DNA of 21,843 bases from Anaerolineales bacterium (GTDB taxonomy: Bacteria; Chloroflexota; Anaerolineae; Anaerolineales; DRMV01), in NCBI GenBank assembly GCA_015494815.1, contig WGAK01000001.1, forward strand, positions 1 to 21,843, read 5' to 3'. Below the pieces are notes generated by a model. It was not told the DNA's origin, searched no databases, and saw nothing but the letters and a program-made list of their open reading frames with translations. A program made the translations under genes and the position numbers. This document shows, piece after piece, positions 1-6,383 of this stretch. Numbering within the stretch: the first letter of the stretch is position 1; each line of letters begins with the position of its first letter.

Positions 1-1
1 C

Positions 2-1003
2 CAACCCGAGGCCTGGGCCCAAGCGCTGGAACGGGTGCAGACCGCGGGCCCGGATTTACAAACGGTATGGCAGGAAAGCGGCGCAGCGCGGGCCGTGTTC
101 ATGGGCTGTGGCTCCACCTTCCACCTGGCCGAAGCCGCGGCCGCGCTGTTTCGCGCCCGCGTGGGTCGCCCGGCGGTGGCCGTACCTGGCGGCGAAGCCT
201 TCCTCTACCCCGAAGTCGCGTACCCGCGCGCGGAGACCGGCCCACGGCTCCTGGTCGCGCTGAGCCGTTCGGGCACCACCACCGAGACCGTGCGCGCGGT
301 GGAGGCCTTCCGGGAGACCCAACCGCAAGGCCGGGTGCTGGTCATCACCAACGACCCCGCGAGCCCCCGGGCCGGGCTGGGGCACCTCACTTTGGCCGTG
401 GAAGCCGGGCAGGAGCAAAGCGTGGTGCAGACCCGCTCCTTTGCGTCCATGTATGTGGCCGCGGTGGCGAGCATCCTGCGCTGGGCCGGGGACGACGCGG
501 CCCTGGAAACCATGCAACGACTTCCCGACATCGGCCGGGAGATGATGCCGCGCGCCGAAGCCGCAGCCCAGGCCCTGGCCCGTCATCCGTGGCGGTTGAT
601 TTTCGTACTGGGGGGCGGCCCGCGCTACGGCCTGGCCGCGGAACTGGCCCTCAAACTCCAGGAGACCAGCCTGACCCCCGCGCTGGCCTACCCTTTCCTG
701 GAGTTTCGGCATGGCCCCAAGAGCCTGGTGGATGGCGACACCCTGGTGGTCGGCCTGGTGAGCCAGCGGCACCGGGCCCACGAGCGCGCGGTGCTGGACG
801 AAGCCCGGGCCATGGCCGCGACCACCTTTGCCCTGGCCGAGGGCGAGGCCGACCTGGCCTTCCACAGCGGCCTGCCCGAAGTCGCACGGGGCGTGCTGTA
901 CCTGCCCCCGGTGCAACTGCTGGCCTACTTCCGGGCCGTGGCCCAGGGCCTGAACCCCGACCGGCCCCGCAACCTGGACGCGGTGGTGGCGCTGGACCTG
1001 TAG
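2..1003 (+). CDS. SIS-domain sugar-phosphate isomerase/deaminase (AgaS/GlmS-C-like), 5' partial
   Basis: The reading frame is open to the left edge of the window, so the true start lies upstream. A GTG at 35 is in frame, but the 11 codons before it are also open, and SIS proteins of this type normally have more N-terminal sequence. Two SIS (sugar isomerase) domains are visible. The first carries GCGSTFHLAEAA and the phosphosugar-binding LSRSGTTTETV. The second carries LGGGPRYGLAAELALKLQE followed by EFRHGPKSL, which matches the catalytic Glu/His loop of the AgaS and GlmS isomerase domains. By family this is a cytoplasmic enzyme acting on amino-sugar or ketose phosphates. No glutaminase domain is visible in the part present, so AgaS-like deaminase/isomerase is likelier than GlmS, but the missing N-terminus prevents a firm choice. 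It converges on the anti-sigma gene across a 75-bp gap with no clear terminator. Confidence 0.85.
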   Translation, partial: QPEAWAQALERVQTAGPDLQTVWQESGAARAVFMGCGSTFHLAEAAAALFRARVGRPAVAVPGGEAFLYPEVAYPRAETGPRLLVALSRSGTTTETVRAVEAFRETQPQGRVLVITNDPASPRAGLGHLTLAVEAGQEQSVVQTRSFASMYVAAVASILRWAGDDAALETMQRLPDIGREMMPRAEAAAQALARHPWRLIFVLGGGPRYGLAAELALKLQETSLTPALAYPFLEFRHGPKSLVDGDTLVVGLVSQRHRAHERAVLDEARAMAATTFALAEGEADLAFHSGLPEVARGVLYLPPVQLLAYFRAVAQGLNPDRPRNLDAVVALDL

Positions 1004-1078
1004 CGCGGCGGGGGTCGCCACGGGGTCGCAGTCGCGGGGGAAAGAACGCCCGGCCGTGGGCCGCCGCGCGCGTCGGCT

Positions 1079-1954
1079 TCAGTCCCGCGCGGGGTCGTCG
1101 CCGGCCTCGGCCACGTCGGGCTCCTCGGGGCGCAGCACACGGCGGGCCGCGCGCGCTATCCGCCGCGCCACCCGCCCCGCGGCGCGCGCGGTTTGGGCCA
1201 GCGCCTGCTGGCCCGCGTGGGCCGTGGCCGCGCCGGCCCGGGCCGCCTGCAACGGGATTTGGGCCCGATGCCCCGCGGCGCGACCGCCCACCCGCATCGC
1301 CCGGCCCGTAATGCGCAACGCGCCGTGGGCCGCCTGGGCCGCGGCTTTGGCCGCGTGCACCGTCCACTTGAAGGGCACCCGCCAGGCGGTGCGGGGCGCT
1401 TCCACGGCTTGCTGCGCGGTGCGCACGGCATCCAGGCCGGTCTGGGCCAGAGCCTGGCCGGTTTCCAGCGCCACTTCGGCCACCTGTCGCGGGCCCTCGA
1501 CGCAATCCTGCGCCGCGCGGCCCATGCTGGCCAGCGTCTGCGCGGCGCCCTGGGCTGCGGTCTGGCCCACGGTAGCCGCGCCTTCCAACGCGGTGCGGGC
1601 GGCGGCCGCGGCTTCGCGACCCACGGCCTGGGCCTCTTCACCGGCCACCTGCCAGCGCCGCCGCACCGCCGCGAGCAACGCCGCGGAAACCCGCAGCAGG
1701 GGCTCGCCCCGGCGGGCGCGCACCGCGTTCAGCCGCTGATACAACCGCACCCTGGCCGCGGCCGACAGTTGCAAGCCCGGTTCTTCGCCCGCGGTCGACC
1801 GCGGGCCCTGCAACACTTCCCAATAGGTGCGGCAGGGCTCGCACCGGGCCAGGTGGGCTTCCAGGTCGGCGCGCGCGGCCGCGTCCAGCGCGCCTTCCAC
1901 GGCCAGGTGCATACGGCGGACCATGTCTTCGTGCCATGCCGTTTGGGCGTTCAT
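1079..1954 (-). CDS. Zinc-finger anti-sigma factor with long Ala-rich tail
   Basis: This 291-residue protein starts at ATG 1954, inside the stop codon of the sigma gene (ATGA overlap). An AGGAGG 7 nt upstream supports that start over the longer open frame that runs into the sigma gene. Residues 1-45 form a ZAS/zf-HC2 module with the HX3CX2C motif (H34, C38, C41), the signature of anti-sigma factors that bind and inhibit ECF sigma factors. No membrane-spanning segment is visible, unlike many anti-sigma factors. From about residue 90 to the end the chain is dominated by Ala with regularly spaced Arg/Gln/Glu, which suggests a long amphipathic helix or helical repeats. Residues 258-275 are strongly cationic. 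I infer that it is the cognate anti-sigma of the preceding gene. The tail's role is unknown; membrane-surface or nucleic-acid binding are possibilities only. Confidence 0.82.
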   Translation of the reverse strand: MNAQTAWHEDMVRRMHLAVEGALDAAARADLEAHLARCEPCRTYWEVLQGPRSTAGEEPGLQLSAAARVRLYQRLNAVRARRGEPLLRVSAALLAAVRRRWQVAGEEAQAVGREAAAAARTALEGAATVGQTAAQGAAQTLASMGRAAQDCVEGPRQVAEVALETGQALAQTGLDAVRTAQQAVEAPRTAWRVPFKWTVHAAKAAAQAAHGALRITGRAMRVGGRAAGHRAQIPLQAARAGAATAHAGQQALAQTARAAGRVARRIARAARRVLRPEEPDVAEAGDDPARD

Positions 1955-2586
1955 GCTGTCGCCTCCTGGGTGGGGGTCGGCGCGGGCACGCCGGCGTTCA
2001 GACAGGGGGCCAGGGCCTCCCGCAAGGCCCGGCGGGCCCGGTGCACCCGCACTTTGGCCGCACTGTGGGAAATCTCCAGCGCGGCCGCGACCTCGGTCAA
2101 AGGCAAATCTTCGAAAAGATGCAGCGCCAGCGCGGCCCGCAGGGTGGGCGGCAACGCTTCCACGGCTTGCCGCACGCAGGCCTCGGTCTCGTGGGCCACG
2201 GCCCAGGCTTCGGGCGACCAGGCCGCGGGGTCGGCCACCCGCTCGTGCCAGGCCGCGTCCTCGGCCTCGTCCTCCGCGTCCAGCGCGACGGTGGTGGCGG
2301 CTTCGAGTTTGCGCTGGCGACGCCGCAACACGGCCAGCGCCTGGCGGGTGGCAATACGATACAGCCAGGACTTGAGCCCGGCCGAACCGCGAAAGTCCCC
2401 AATGTGCAGATACACCCGCAAAAAAGTCTCTTGCATCACATCCTCCGCGTCCGCGGCGTTGCGCACGATGCGATACGCCAGGCGGTACACGGGCTCGGCA
2501 AAGGTCTCGATCAGGGCCTCGTAGGCCGCGGCTTCGTTGGCCTGCAGCGCCGCAATCCATTCGGCTTCGGTGGCATAGGGGGCCAT
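1951..2586 (-). CDS. RNA polymerase ECF sigma factor (sigma-70 family)
   Basis: This is a 211-residue ECF sigma factor. Sigma region 2 covers about residues 20-90 and includes YRIVRNAADAEDVMQETFLR and a GLKSWLYRIATRQALAVLRRR segment, which bind core polymerase and the -10 element. A linker rich in Asp/Glu/Ala follows. Sigma region 4 covers about residues 138-195 and includes ALPPTLRAALALHLFEDLPL and a helix-turn-helix (EVAAALEISHSAAKVRVHRAR) that reads the -35 element. GGAGG lies 6 nt before the ATG. Its stop overlaps the anti-sigma start by 4 bp, implying translational coupling and near-stoichiometric production. The secreted heptad-repeat gene lies 58 bp upstream on the same strand. By family it directs polymerase to stress or envelope-response promoters once released from its anti-sigma; the inducing signal cannot be read from the sequence. 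Confidence 0.93.
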   Translation of the reverse strand: MAPYATEAEWIAALQANEAAAYEALIETFAEPVYRLAYRIVRNAADAEDVMQETFLRVYLHIGDFRGSAGLKSWLYRIATRQALAVLRRRQRKLEAATTVALDAEDEAEDAAWHERVADPAAWSPEAWAVAHETEACVRQAVEALPPTLRAALALHLFEDLPLTEVAAALEISHSAAKVRVHRARRALREALAPCLNAGVPAPTPTQEATA

Positions 2587-2610
2587 GCGGGCACCTCCGC
2601 GCGCGAGACG

Positions 2611-2630
2611 GCCCCGGCCGAAGCCGGGGC
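2611..2630 (-). other. Intercistronic hairpin with UUCG tetraloop
   Basis: The arms GCCCCGGC and GCCGGGGC are perfectly complementary over 8 bp. On the transcribed (minus) strand the loop reads TTCG closed by C-G, the exceptionally stable C(UUCG)G tetraloop. It sits between the secreted-protein stop and the sigma-factor ribosome-binding site. No T-tract follows, so it is not a classical intrinsic terminator. I infer an mRNA 3'-end stabiliser or partial attenuator that sets different expression levels for the two genes. Confidence 0.75.
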
Positions 2631-2644
2631 GTTCCGCCAGGCCG

Positions 2645-3049
2645 TTACGGCAAGGTCGGTGTGCTTTGCTGGATGTCGTCGGCCAGGGTCAGGGCACTGT
2701 CGGCGATGAGTTCCTCGGTGGTCACGATGCGGTCGGCCATCACGCCAATCTGCCCTTCGGTCCACAAAATACGGTCGGCCATTTCGCCAATGCGGTCGGC
2801 CATCACCCCGATGTCGTCGGAGAGGCGCAGGGTCGTGGCCTCGGAGTTGTCAATGCGCTGGTTGATGTCGTCGGTGGTCACGGCCTGGGCCGCATCCTCT
2901 TCGGTTTGCGCCGCCAGGGCCACCATGTCTTGCGTGGGCAGCGCGGTATCGGCCGGGGCATCGGCGGCCAACACCGCCCCCGCCGGGCGGAAGGCCAGCA
3001 CGGTCAGGCTCAGCACGACGGTCAGCAAAACACGCTTGAACAGGGTCAT
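2645..3049 (-). CDS. Secreted heptad-repeat (MADRI-repeat) protein
   Basis: This is a 134-residue protein with an apparent Sec signal peptide: Lys at position 5, a hydrophobic core at residues 8-20 and probable cleavage after A28 or A29. The mature part is acidic. Residues 80-128 form seven uninterrupted heptads whose first position is Ile in six and Leu in the seventh. The unit IGxMADR occurs at residues 80, 87 and 101, and the DNA shows the matching near-identical 11-mers spaced 42 and 21 bp apart. This predicts an exported coiled coil, perhaps oligomeric as in Lpp-type proteins. There is no lipobox cysteine and no transmembrane segment after the signal. GGAGG lies 6 nt before the ATG. Its position at the head of the ECF/anti-sigma operon suggests an envelope-stress function or a sensor ligand, which is inference. 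I cannot name the family with certainty. Confidence 0.8.
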   Translation of the reverse strand: MTLFKRVLLTVVLSLTVLAFRPAGAVLAADAPADTALPTQDMVALAAQTEEDAAQAVTTDDINQRIDNSEATTLRLSDDIGVMADRIGEMADRILWTEGQIGVMADRIVTTEELIADSALTLADDIQQSTPTLP

Positions 3050-3100
3050 CGGAATCCTCCAGATAGGCTCGGAGAGCCGGTTTGGGTGTGTCGTGGATTT

Positions 3101-3129
3101 CAGACGCGCCCCGAGCCCGGAGGGTTACA
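3101..3129 (-). promoter_or_regulatory. Candidate ECF-type promoter for the secreted protein/sigma/anti-sigma operon
   Basis: Read on the minus strand, TGTAACC (3129-3123) is followed after 16 nt by CGTCTG (3106-3101). An AAC core at -35 and a CGTC-type -10 at 16-17 nt spacing are the general pattern of ECF sigma promoters. The predicted start near 3095 gives a leader of about 45 nt before the ATG at 3049. I infer autoregulation by the sigma factor in the same operon. The exact specificity of this sigma factor is unknown. Confidence 0.4.
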
Positions 3130-3387
3130 TGTTGGGGGACATTTTACCCCGCGGGCCACGCGGCCGAAACCGGCGCGCGGCGCCGCGGGCGGCGAAGCAA
3201 TCGCCTGCGTGGAACCGGCGAGGGCCAGGGTATCTCGCGAGGCGGCAAAGTCCGCCTTTCGGCCACGGCGGGTAGGGGCGCAGCGGCCGGTCGCTGCGCG
3301 CCTTCGCATCGCCCCACGCGGGGCGCGCACCGCGGAGCACATGCCTTCCGGAGGCAACATTGGCGCGCTCGCGCGGGCCGCGCAGCG
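3130..3387. other. GC-rich intergenic stretch without a supported gene
   Basis: The stretch from 3050 to 3427 has no supported coding gene. Apart from the ECF-like promoter on its left and the tRNA promoter on its right, it is GC-rich sequence with short CG-dense inverted repeats of no clear significance. A TAAAAT-like -10 on the minus strand (3141-3146) has no convincing -35 partner. Open frames here have no recognisable product, and one that crosses the tRNA is an artefact. Confidence 0.6.
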
Positions 3388-3416
3388 TTGACAACGCGCC
3401 CACCCGCGGGTAGAAT
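3388..3416 (+). promoter_or_regulatory. Housekeeping sigma promoter of tRNA-Ala
   Basis: TTGACA (3388-3393), a 17-nt spacer and TAGAAT (3411-3416) make a near-consensus sigma-70/SigA promoter. The predicted start is about 3422-3424, only a few bases before the mature tRNA 5' end, so the 5' leader is very short. Confidence 0.85.
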
Positions 3417-3427
3417 AAGGGCGCTGT

Positions 3428-3503
3428 GGGCCCATAGCGCAGTTGGGAGCGCGCCTCAATCGCACTGAGGAGGTCGCGGGTTCAAGTCCCGCTGGGTCCA
3501 CCA
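3428..3503 (+). tRNA. tRNA-Ala (anticodon CGC)
   Basis: The 76-nt sequence folds as a full cloverleaf. The acceptor stem is GGGCCCA/TGGGTCC, the D-arm is GCGC/GCGC, and the anticodon stem CCTCA/TGAGG encloses the loop ATCGCAC with anticodon CGC at 3461-3463. The T-arm is GCGGG/CCCGC with loop TTCAAGT, followed by discriminator A and an encoded CCA. A G3-U70 wobble pair, the main alanine identity element, is present. It decodes GCG, a codon expected to be common in this GC-rich genome. Confidence 0.96.
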
Positions 3504-3508
3504 AAAGC

Positions 3509-3533
3509 AACCGCCCCTGCTCGGGGCGGTTTT
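3509..3533 (+). terminator. Intrinsic terminator of tRNA-Ala, possibly bidirectional
   Basis: A 9-bp stem AACCGCCCC/GGGGCGGTT with loop TGCTC starts 5 nt after the CCA end and runs into TTTT. On the other strand the same stem is followed by a weaker T-rich stretch (TTGCTTTTGG), so it may also end transcripts of the convergent AIM24-family gene that stops at 3543. Confidence 0.85.
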
Positions 3534-3542
3534 GCGTTGGGC

Positions 3543-4226
3543 CTATGAGCGCTTGAAGGGCATGTAGCGGGCCAACTTCTGGGCCAGGTTCGGCAACGGC
3601 ATGGTCTGCAGCCACACTCTGCCCGGCCCCCGCAGGGTGGCCAGGAACAGCCCCTCGCCCGAGAAGAGGATGTTCTTCAGCCCCTTGACCCGCTCGATGC
3701 TGTACGCCACCGTGGGCTCGAACGCCGCAATGTGACCGGGGTCAATGCGCATGACCTGCCCTTCGGCCAGGGTGTACTCCCGCACTTCGCCGGGAATCTC
3801 GAGGAACGCGACGCCCGGCCCGGTGATTTTCTGCAAGATGAACCCTTCGCCGCCGAACAGCCCCGCGCCCAGACGCTTGCGGAAGTGCATCTCCACGGAC
3901 ACGGAACTCTGCGCGCACATGAAGGCGTCCCGCTGGGCAATGACGCTTTGACCTGCCTGAAGTTCCAAAGGGAGGATTTTGCCCGGTGCTTCGGGGGTGA
4001 ACACCACCAGGCACTTGGGCCCCTGGCAGGTGTAGGTGGTGAGGAACAACGACTCGCCCGCCAGGGCGCGGCCCAACCCCTTGAGCACACCACCGCGGGT
4101 ATTGGTCTCCATGTGCACCTGACCCATCATCCAGGCCATGCCACCGCTTTCGGTGTACACAGCCTCGCCGGAGGTCAACAGTACCTCCAACGCCTGCATC
4201 ACGGTGCCTACAATCCGATATTGCAT
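3543..4226 (-). CDS. AIM24 / TIGR00266 family protein
   Basis: This 227-residue protein matches the AIM24 (DUF124, TIGR00266) family. Members fold into a beta-barrel related to the TRAP-like domain and are usually 220-260 residues, so this one is full length. Visible family features are an ESGGMAWM segment near residue 26, LAGESLFLTTYT in the first half, a central GGEGFILQKITGPG around residues 124-137, and a repeated SGEGLFLATLRGPGRVWLQT near the C-terminus. No signal peptide or membrane segment is seen. The biochemical function of bacterial members is not established; the yeast homologue affects mitochondrial architecture. AAGGAAGG lies 6 nt before the ATG. It diverges from the sulfur operon across a 228-bp gap and converges on the tRNA terminator. 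Confidence 0.9.
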   Translation of the reverse strand: MQYRIVGTVMQALEVLLTSGEAVYTESGGMAWMMGQVHMETNTRGGVLKGLGRALAGESLFLTTYTCQGPKCLVVFTPEAPGKILPLELQAGQSVIAQRDAFMCAQSSVSVEMHFRKRLGAGLFGGEGFILQKITGPGVAFLEIPGEVREYTLAEGQVMRIDPGHIAAFEPTVAYSIERVKGLKNILFSGEGLFLATLRGPGRVWLQTMPLPNLAQKLARYMPFKRS

Positions 4227-4283
4227 GATAGCCTTCCTTTCACGCGGAAACGACCGGCCAACATCTTCATTTTATCATAACAC

Positions 4284-4329
4284 CTGCCCCCGCCTTTTGG
4301 CGCGGGGCCTTATAGGCAGTTGTGCCTAT
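4284..4329. repeat. Two adjacent inverted repeats in the AIM24-sqr divergent intergenic region
   Basis: The first is a bulged hairpin at about 4287-4307: inner stem CGCC/GGCG with loop TTTT and outer C/G arms. The second is a perfect inverted repeat ATAGGCA-GTTG-TGCCTAT at 4312-4329. They lie between the predicted start regions of two divergent transcription units and could be operators or leader hairpins. No regulator family is assigned. Confidence 0.5.
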
Positions 4330-4363
4330 TGACGCAATCAGACCCTACTCAGGAAGCCCCTCT

Positions 4364-4407
4364 TGTGACAATCGGCACTATTCTCTTGATAAGAGGATTG
4401 CTATAGT
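4364..4407 (+). promoter_or_regulatory. Candidate activator-dependent promoter of the sulfur operon
   Basis: An extended -10, TGCTATAGT (4399-4407), has no good -35 hexamer. Upstream, TGTGA-N6-GCACT (4364-4379) resembles a CRP/FNR-family palindrome: one half perfect, the other matching 3 of 5 positions. Its centre falls about 41.5 bp before a start placed at 4413, the classic class II activator position. Between them is a small palindrome CTCTT-GAT-AAGAG. The predicted leader is about 42 nt. The -10 is visible; the activator assignment is inference. Confidence 0.4.
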
Positions 4408-4454
4408 CCGAATACCCGAATAAGCCCATCCCTGCTCTATGGAGGCCATTCGCC

Positions 4455-5693
4455 ATGACCAAGACCCTGCTCATTTTGGGCGCCGGCACCGGCGGCACCA
4501 TGGTCGCCAACAAGATGGCCCATCACCTGGACCTCACCGAATGGCGCATCGTGGTGGTGGACCGGGACGAGAAGCATTACTATCAGCCGGGCTTTCTGTT
4601 CATCCCCTTCGGCATGTACGCGGCCACGGATGTGGTGCGGCCCAAGCGCAACTTCCTGCCGCCCACGGTGGAGGTCATCTTCTCGCCCGTGGAACGCATC
4701 GAGCCCGAACGCAATCGGGTCTATCTGCAACGCGACAACCGCGTGCTGCACTACGATTACCTGGTCATCGCCACCGGCAGCCACATCCACCCCGAGGAAA
4801 CCCCCGGCCTGGTGGACGGCGGCGGCTGGATGAAGAACATCTTTACCTTCTACAGCCTCGACGGTGCGGTCCAACTGGCCAAGTTCCTCAAGTTCTGGAA
4901 GGGCGGCCGGCTGGTGCTGAATGTGGCCGAGATGCCCATCAAGTGCCCCGTGGCCCCGCTGGAGTTCCTCTTCCTGGCCGACTGGTTCTTCCACGAGCGC
5001 GGCATTCGCGACAAGGTCGAAATCGTCTACGCCACCCCCCTGCCGGGCGCGTTCACCAAGCCGCGCGCCTCGGCCGTGCTGGGGCACCTGCTGGAAGAGC
5101 GCCACATCCACCTGGTGCCCGACTTCTACCTCATGGAGGTGGACACAGGCAAGCAGGTCATTCGGTCCTACGACGGCCAGGAAGTGCCCTATGACCTGCT
5201 GGTCTCGGTGCCCGTCAACATGGGCGCGCAGGTCATCCGTGACTCGGGCCTGGGCGACGAGTTGGGCTTCGTGCCCATTGACAAGCACACCCTGCAGTCC
5301 ACCCAGTGGGAGAACATCTGGGTCATCGGCGACGCGGGCAACGCGCCCACCTCCAAGGCCGGCTCGGTGGCCCATTTCATGCTCGATGTGGTGGTGGAAA
5401 ACCTCTTGCGGCACATGGAAGGCCTGGAGCCACTGCCCAAATTCGACGGCCACGCCAACTGCTTCATCGAATCGGGCTTCGACAAGGGCATCCTCATTGA
5501 CTTCAACTACGAGGTCGAGCCCCTGCCGGGCAAATACCCCCTGCCGGGCATCGGCCCCTTCTCGCTGCTCAAAGAGTCCCATGTCAACCATTGGGGCAAG
5601 ATGCTCTTCCGCTGGTTCTACTGGAACGTGCTGCTCAAGGGCGGCGACATGCCCTTCGAATCGCAGATGAGCATGGCCGGCAAATGGGTGTAG
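4455..5693 (+). CDS. Sulfide:quinone-oxidoreductase-like FAD flavoprotein
   Basis: This is a 412-residue two-dinucleotide-binding-domain flavoprotein. An N-terminal Rossmann motif GAGTGG spans residues 9-14, ATGSH lies at 106-110, and the second FAD-contact motif IGDAGNAPTSKAG spans 291-303. It has exactly two cysteines: C164 in the CPVAP loop and C336 in GHANCFIES. They sit where SQR and flavocytochrome c-sulfide dehydrogenase proteins carry the redox disulfide next to FAD. The third, more N-terminal cysteine of some SQR types is absent. Residues 379-395 form an aromatic/hydrophobic helix suited to docking on the membrane face, as in monotopic SQR. The likely reaction is oxidation of sulfide or a persulfide with electrons passed to quinone. 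It is first in an operon with DUF1641, TusE-like and DsrE2-like genes. GGAGG lies 9 nt before the ATG. The substrate remains unproven. Confidence 0.85.
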   Translation: MTKTLLILGAGTGGTMVANKMAHHLDLTEWRIVVVDRDEKHYYQPGFLFIPFGMYAATDVVRPKRNFLPPTVEVIFSPVERIEPERNRVYLQRDNRVLHYDYLVIATGSHIHPEETPGLVDGGGWMKNIFTFYSLDGAVQLAKFLKFWKGGRLVLNVAEMPIKCPVAPLEFLFLADWFFHERGIRDKVEIVYATPLPGAFTKPRASAVLGHLLEERHIHLVPDFYLMEVDTGKQVIRSYDGQEVPYDLLVSVPVNMGAQVIRDSGLGDELGFVPIDKHTLQSTQWENIWVIGDAGNAPTSKAGSVAHFMLDVVVENLLRHMEGLEPLPKFDGHANCFIESGFDKGILIDFNYEVEPLPGKYPLPGIGPFSLLKESHVNHWGKMLFRWFYWNVLLKGGDMPFESQMSMAGKWV

Positions 5694-5702
5694 GAGGCGG
5701 TC

Positions 5703-6362
5703 ATGGCCGAAACCACCATTACCCAGGCGCAATACGAGCAACTGATGGCCAAACTGGCCCGCATCGAGCGCTTTGTGGACGAGCAAGAACGCCGGCAACG
5801 GGAGCGGGACGAACTCAAGCAGGACCTCATCCCCATCGGCAATCAAATCTTTCGGCTGGCCATTGACGAGTTGGCCGAGATTGGCATGGATTTCCAACTG
5901 GAAGACCTGCTGTTCTTGCTCAAACGGCTGTTGCGCGACATCCCGCTGCTGCTCAAGGCCCTGGACCAACTGGAGGCCCTCATGGGCCTGAACGACGAAC
6001 TCCAGCGGCTGACCAGGCCCATGTTCAACCGCATGGTCCAGGCCCTGGACCGCATGGAGCGCGCGGGGCACTTTGCCCTGGCTCAGAGCGCGTGGCAAAG
6101 TTGGGACCGCCTGGCCCAGGCCCTGACGCCCGAAGACCTGGCGCGTCTGGGCCAACAGGCCGAGACCCTGGCCGCGCTGCTGCGTGCGCTCACCGACCCC
6201 GCGCTGCTGGAACGCCTGCAGCAAGCCCTGGCGCTGCTGCAAGCCGCCCCCGCGGAAGACGAACCGCCGCCCTCCCTGTGGGCGCTGAGCCGCGAACTGC
6301 GCGACCCGCACGTGCGGCGCGGCCTGCAGCGGGCGCTGCGCCTGGTCAAAACCTTCGCCTAA
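5703..6362 (+). CDS. DUF1641 domain protein
   Basis: This is a 219-residue, almost entirely helical protein. The N-terminus (residues 1-45) is charged and probably a coiled coil. The middle contains leucine-rich amphipathic helices. The C-terminal LRDPHVRRGLQRALRLVK near residues 198-216 matches the conserved DUF1641 signature. It has no cysteine or recognisable catalytic motif, so it is more likely a structural, membrane-docking or adaptor subunit than an enzyme. DUF1641 proteins are known as neighbours of SQR-like and other quinone-linked oxidoreductases. Here the ribosome-binding site (TAGGAGG) overlaps the sqr-like stop codon, so the two are translationally coupled. I infer a partnership with the flavoprotein. 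Confidence 0.85.
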   Translation: MAETTITQAQYEQLMAKLARIERFVDEQERRQRERDELKQDLIPIGNQIFRLAIDELAEIGMDFQLEDLLFLLKRLLRDIPLLLKALDQLEALMGLNDELQRLTRPMFNRMVQALDRMERAGHFALAQSAWQSWDRLAQALTPEDLARLGQQAETLAALLRALTDPALLERLQQALALLQAAPAEDEPPPSLWALSRELRDPHVRRGLQRALRLVKTFA

Positions 6363-6383
6363 TTCAACCCAGGAGGTGCTATC

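Noticed and set aside
67..1311. Arg/Gly/Pro-rich 414-codon frame overlapping the SIS gene
   Set aside because: It is a +1/+2 shadow of the SIS-domain gene; its composition is typical of off-frame GC-rich translation.
3100..3615. Minus-strand open frame across the tRNA, giving the segment LEPATSSVRLRRAPN
   Set aside because: This is the familiar false protein made by translating the antisense of a tRNA gene. The real feature is tRNA-Ala on the plus strand.
4386..4407. TTGATA with TATAGT as a -35/-10 pair for the sulfur operon
   Set aside because: The spacer would be only 10 nt, too short for a sigma-70 promoter.
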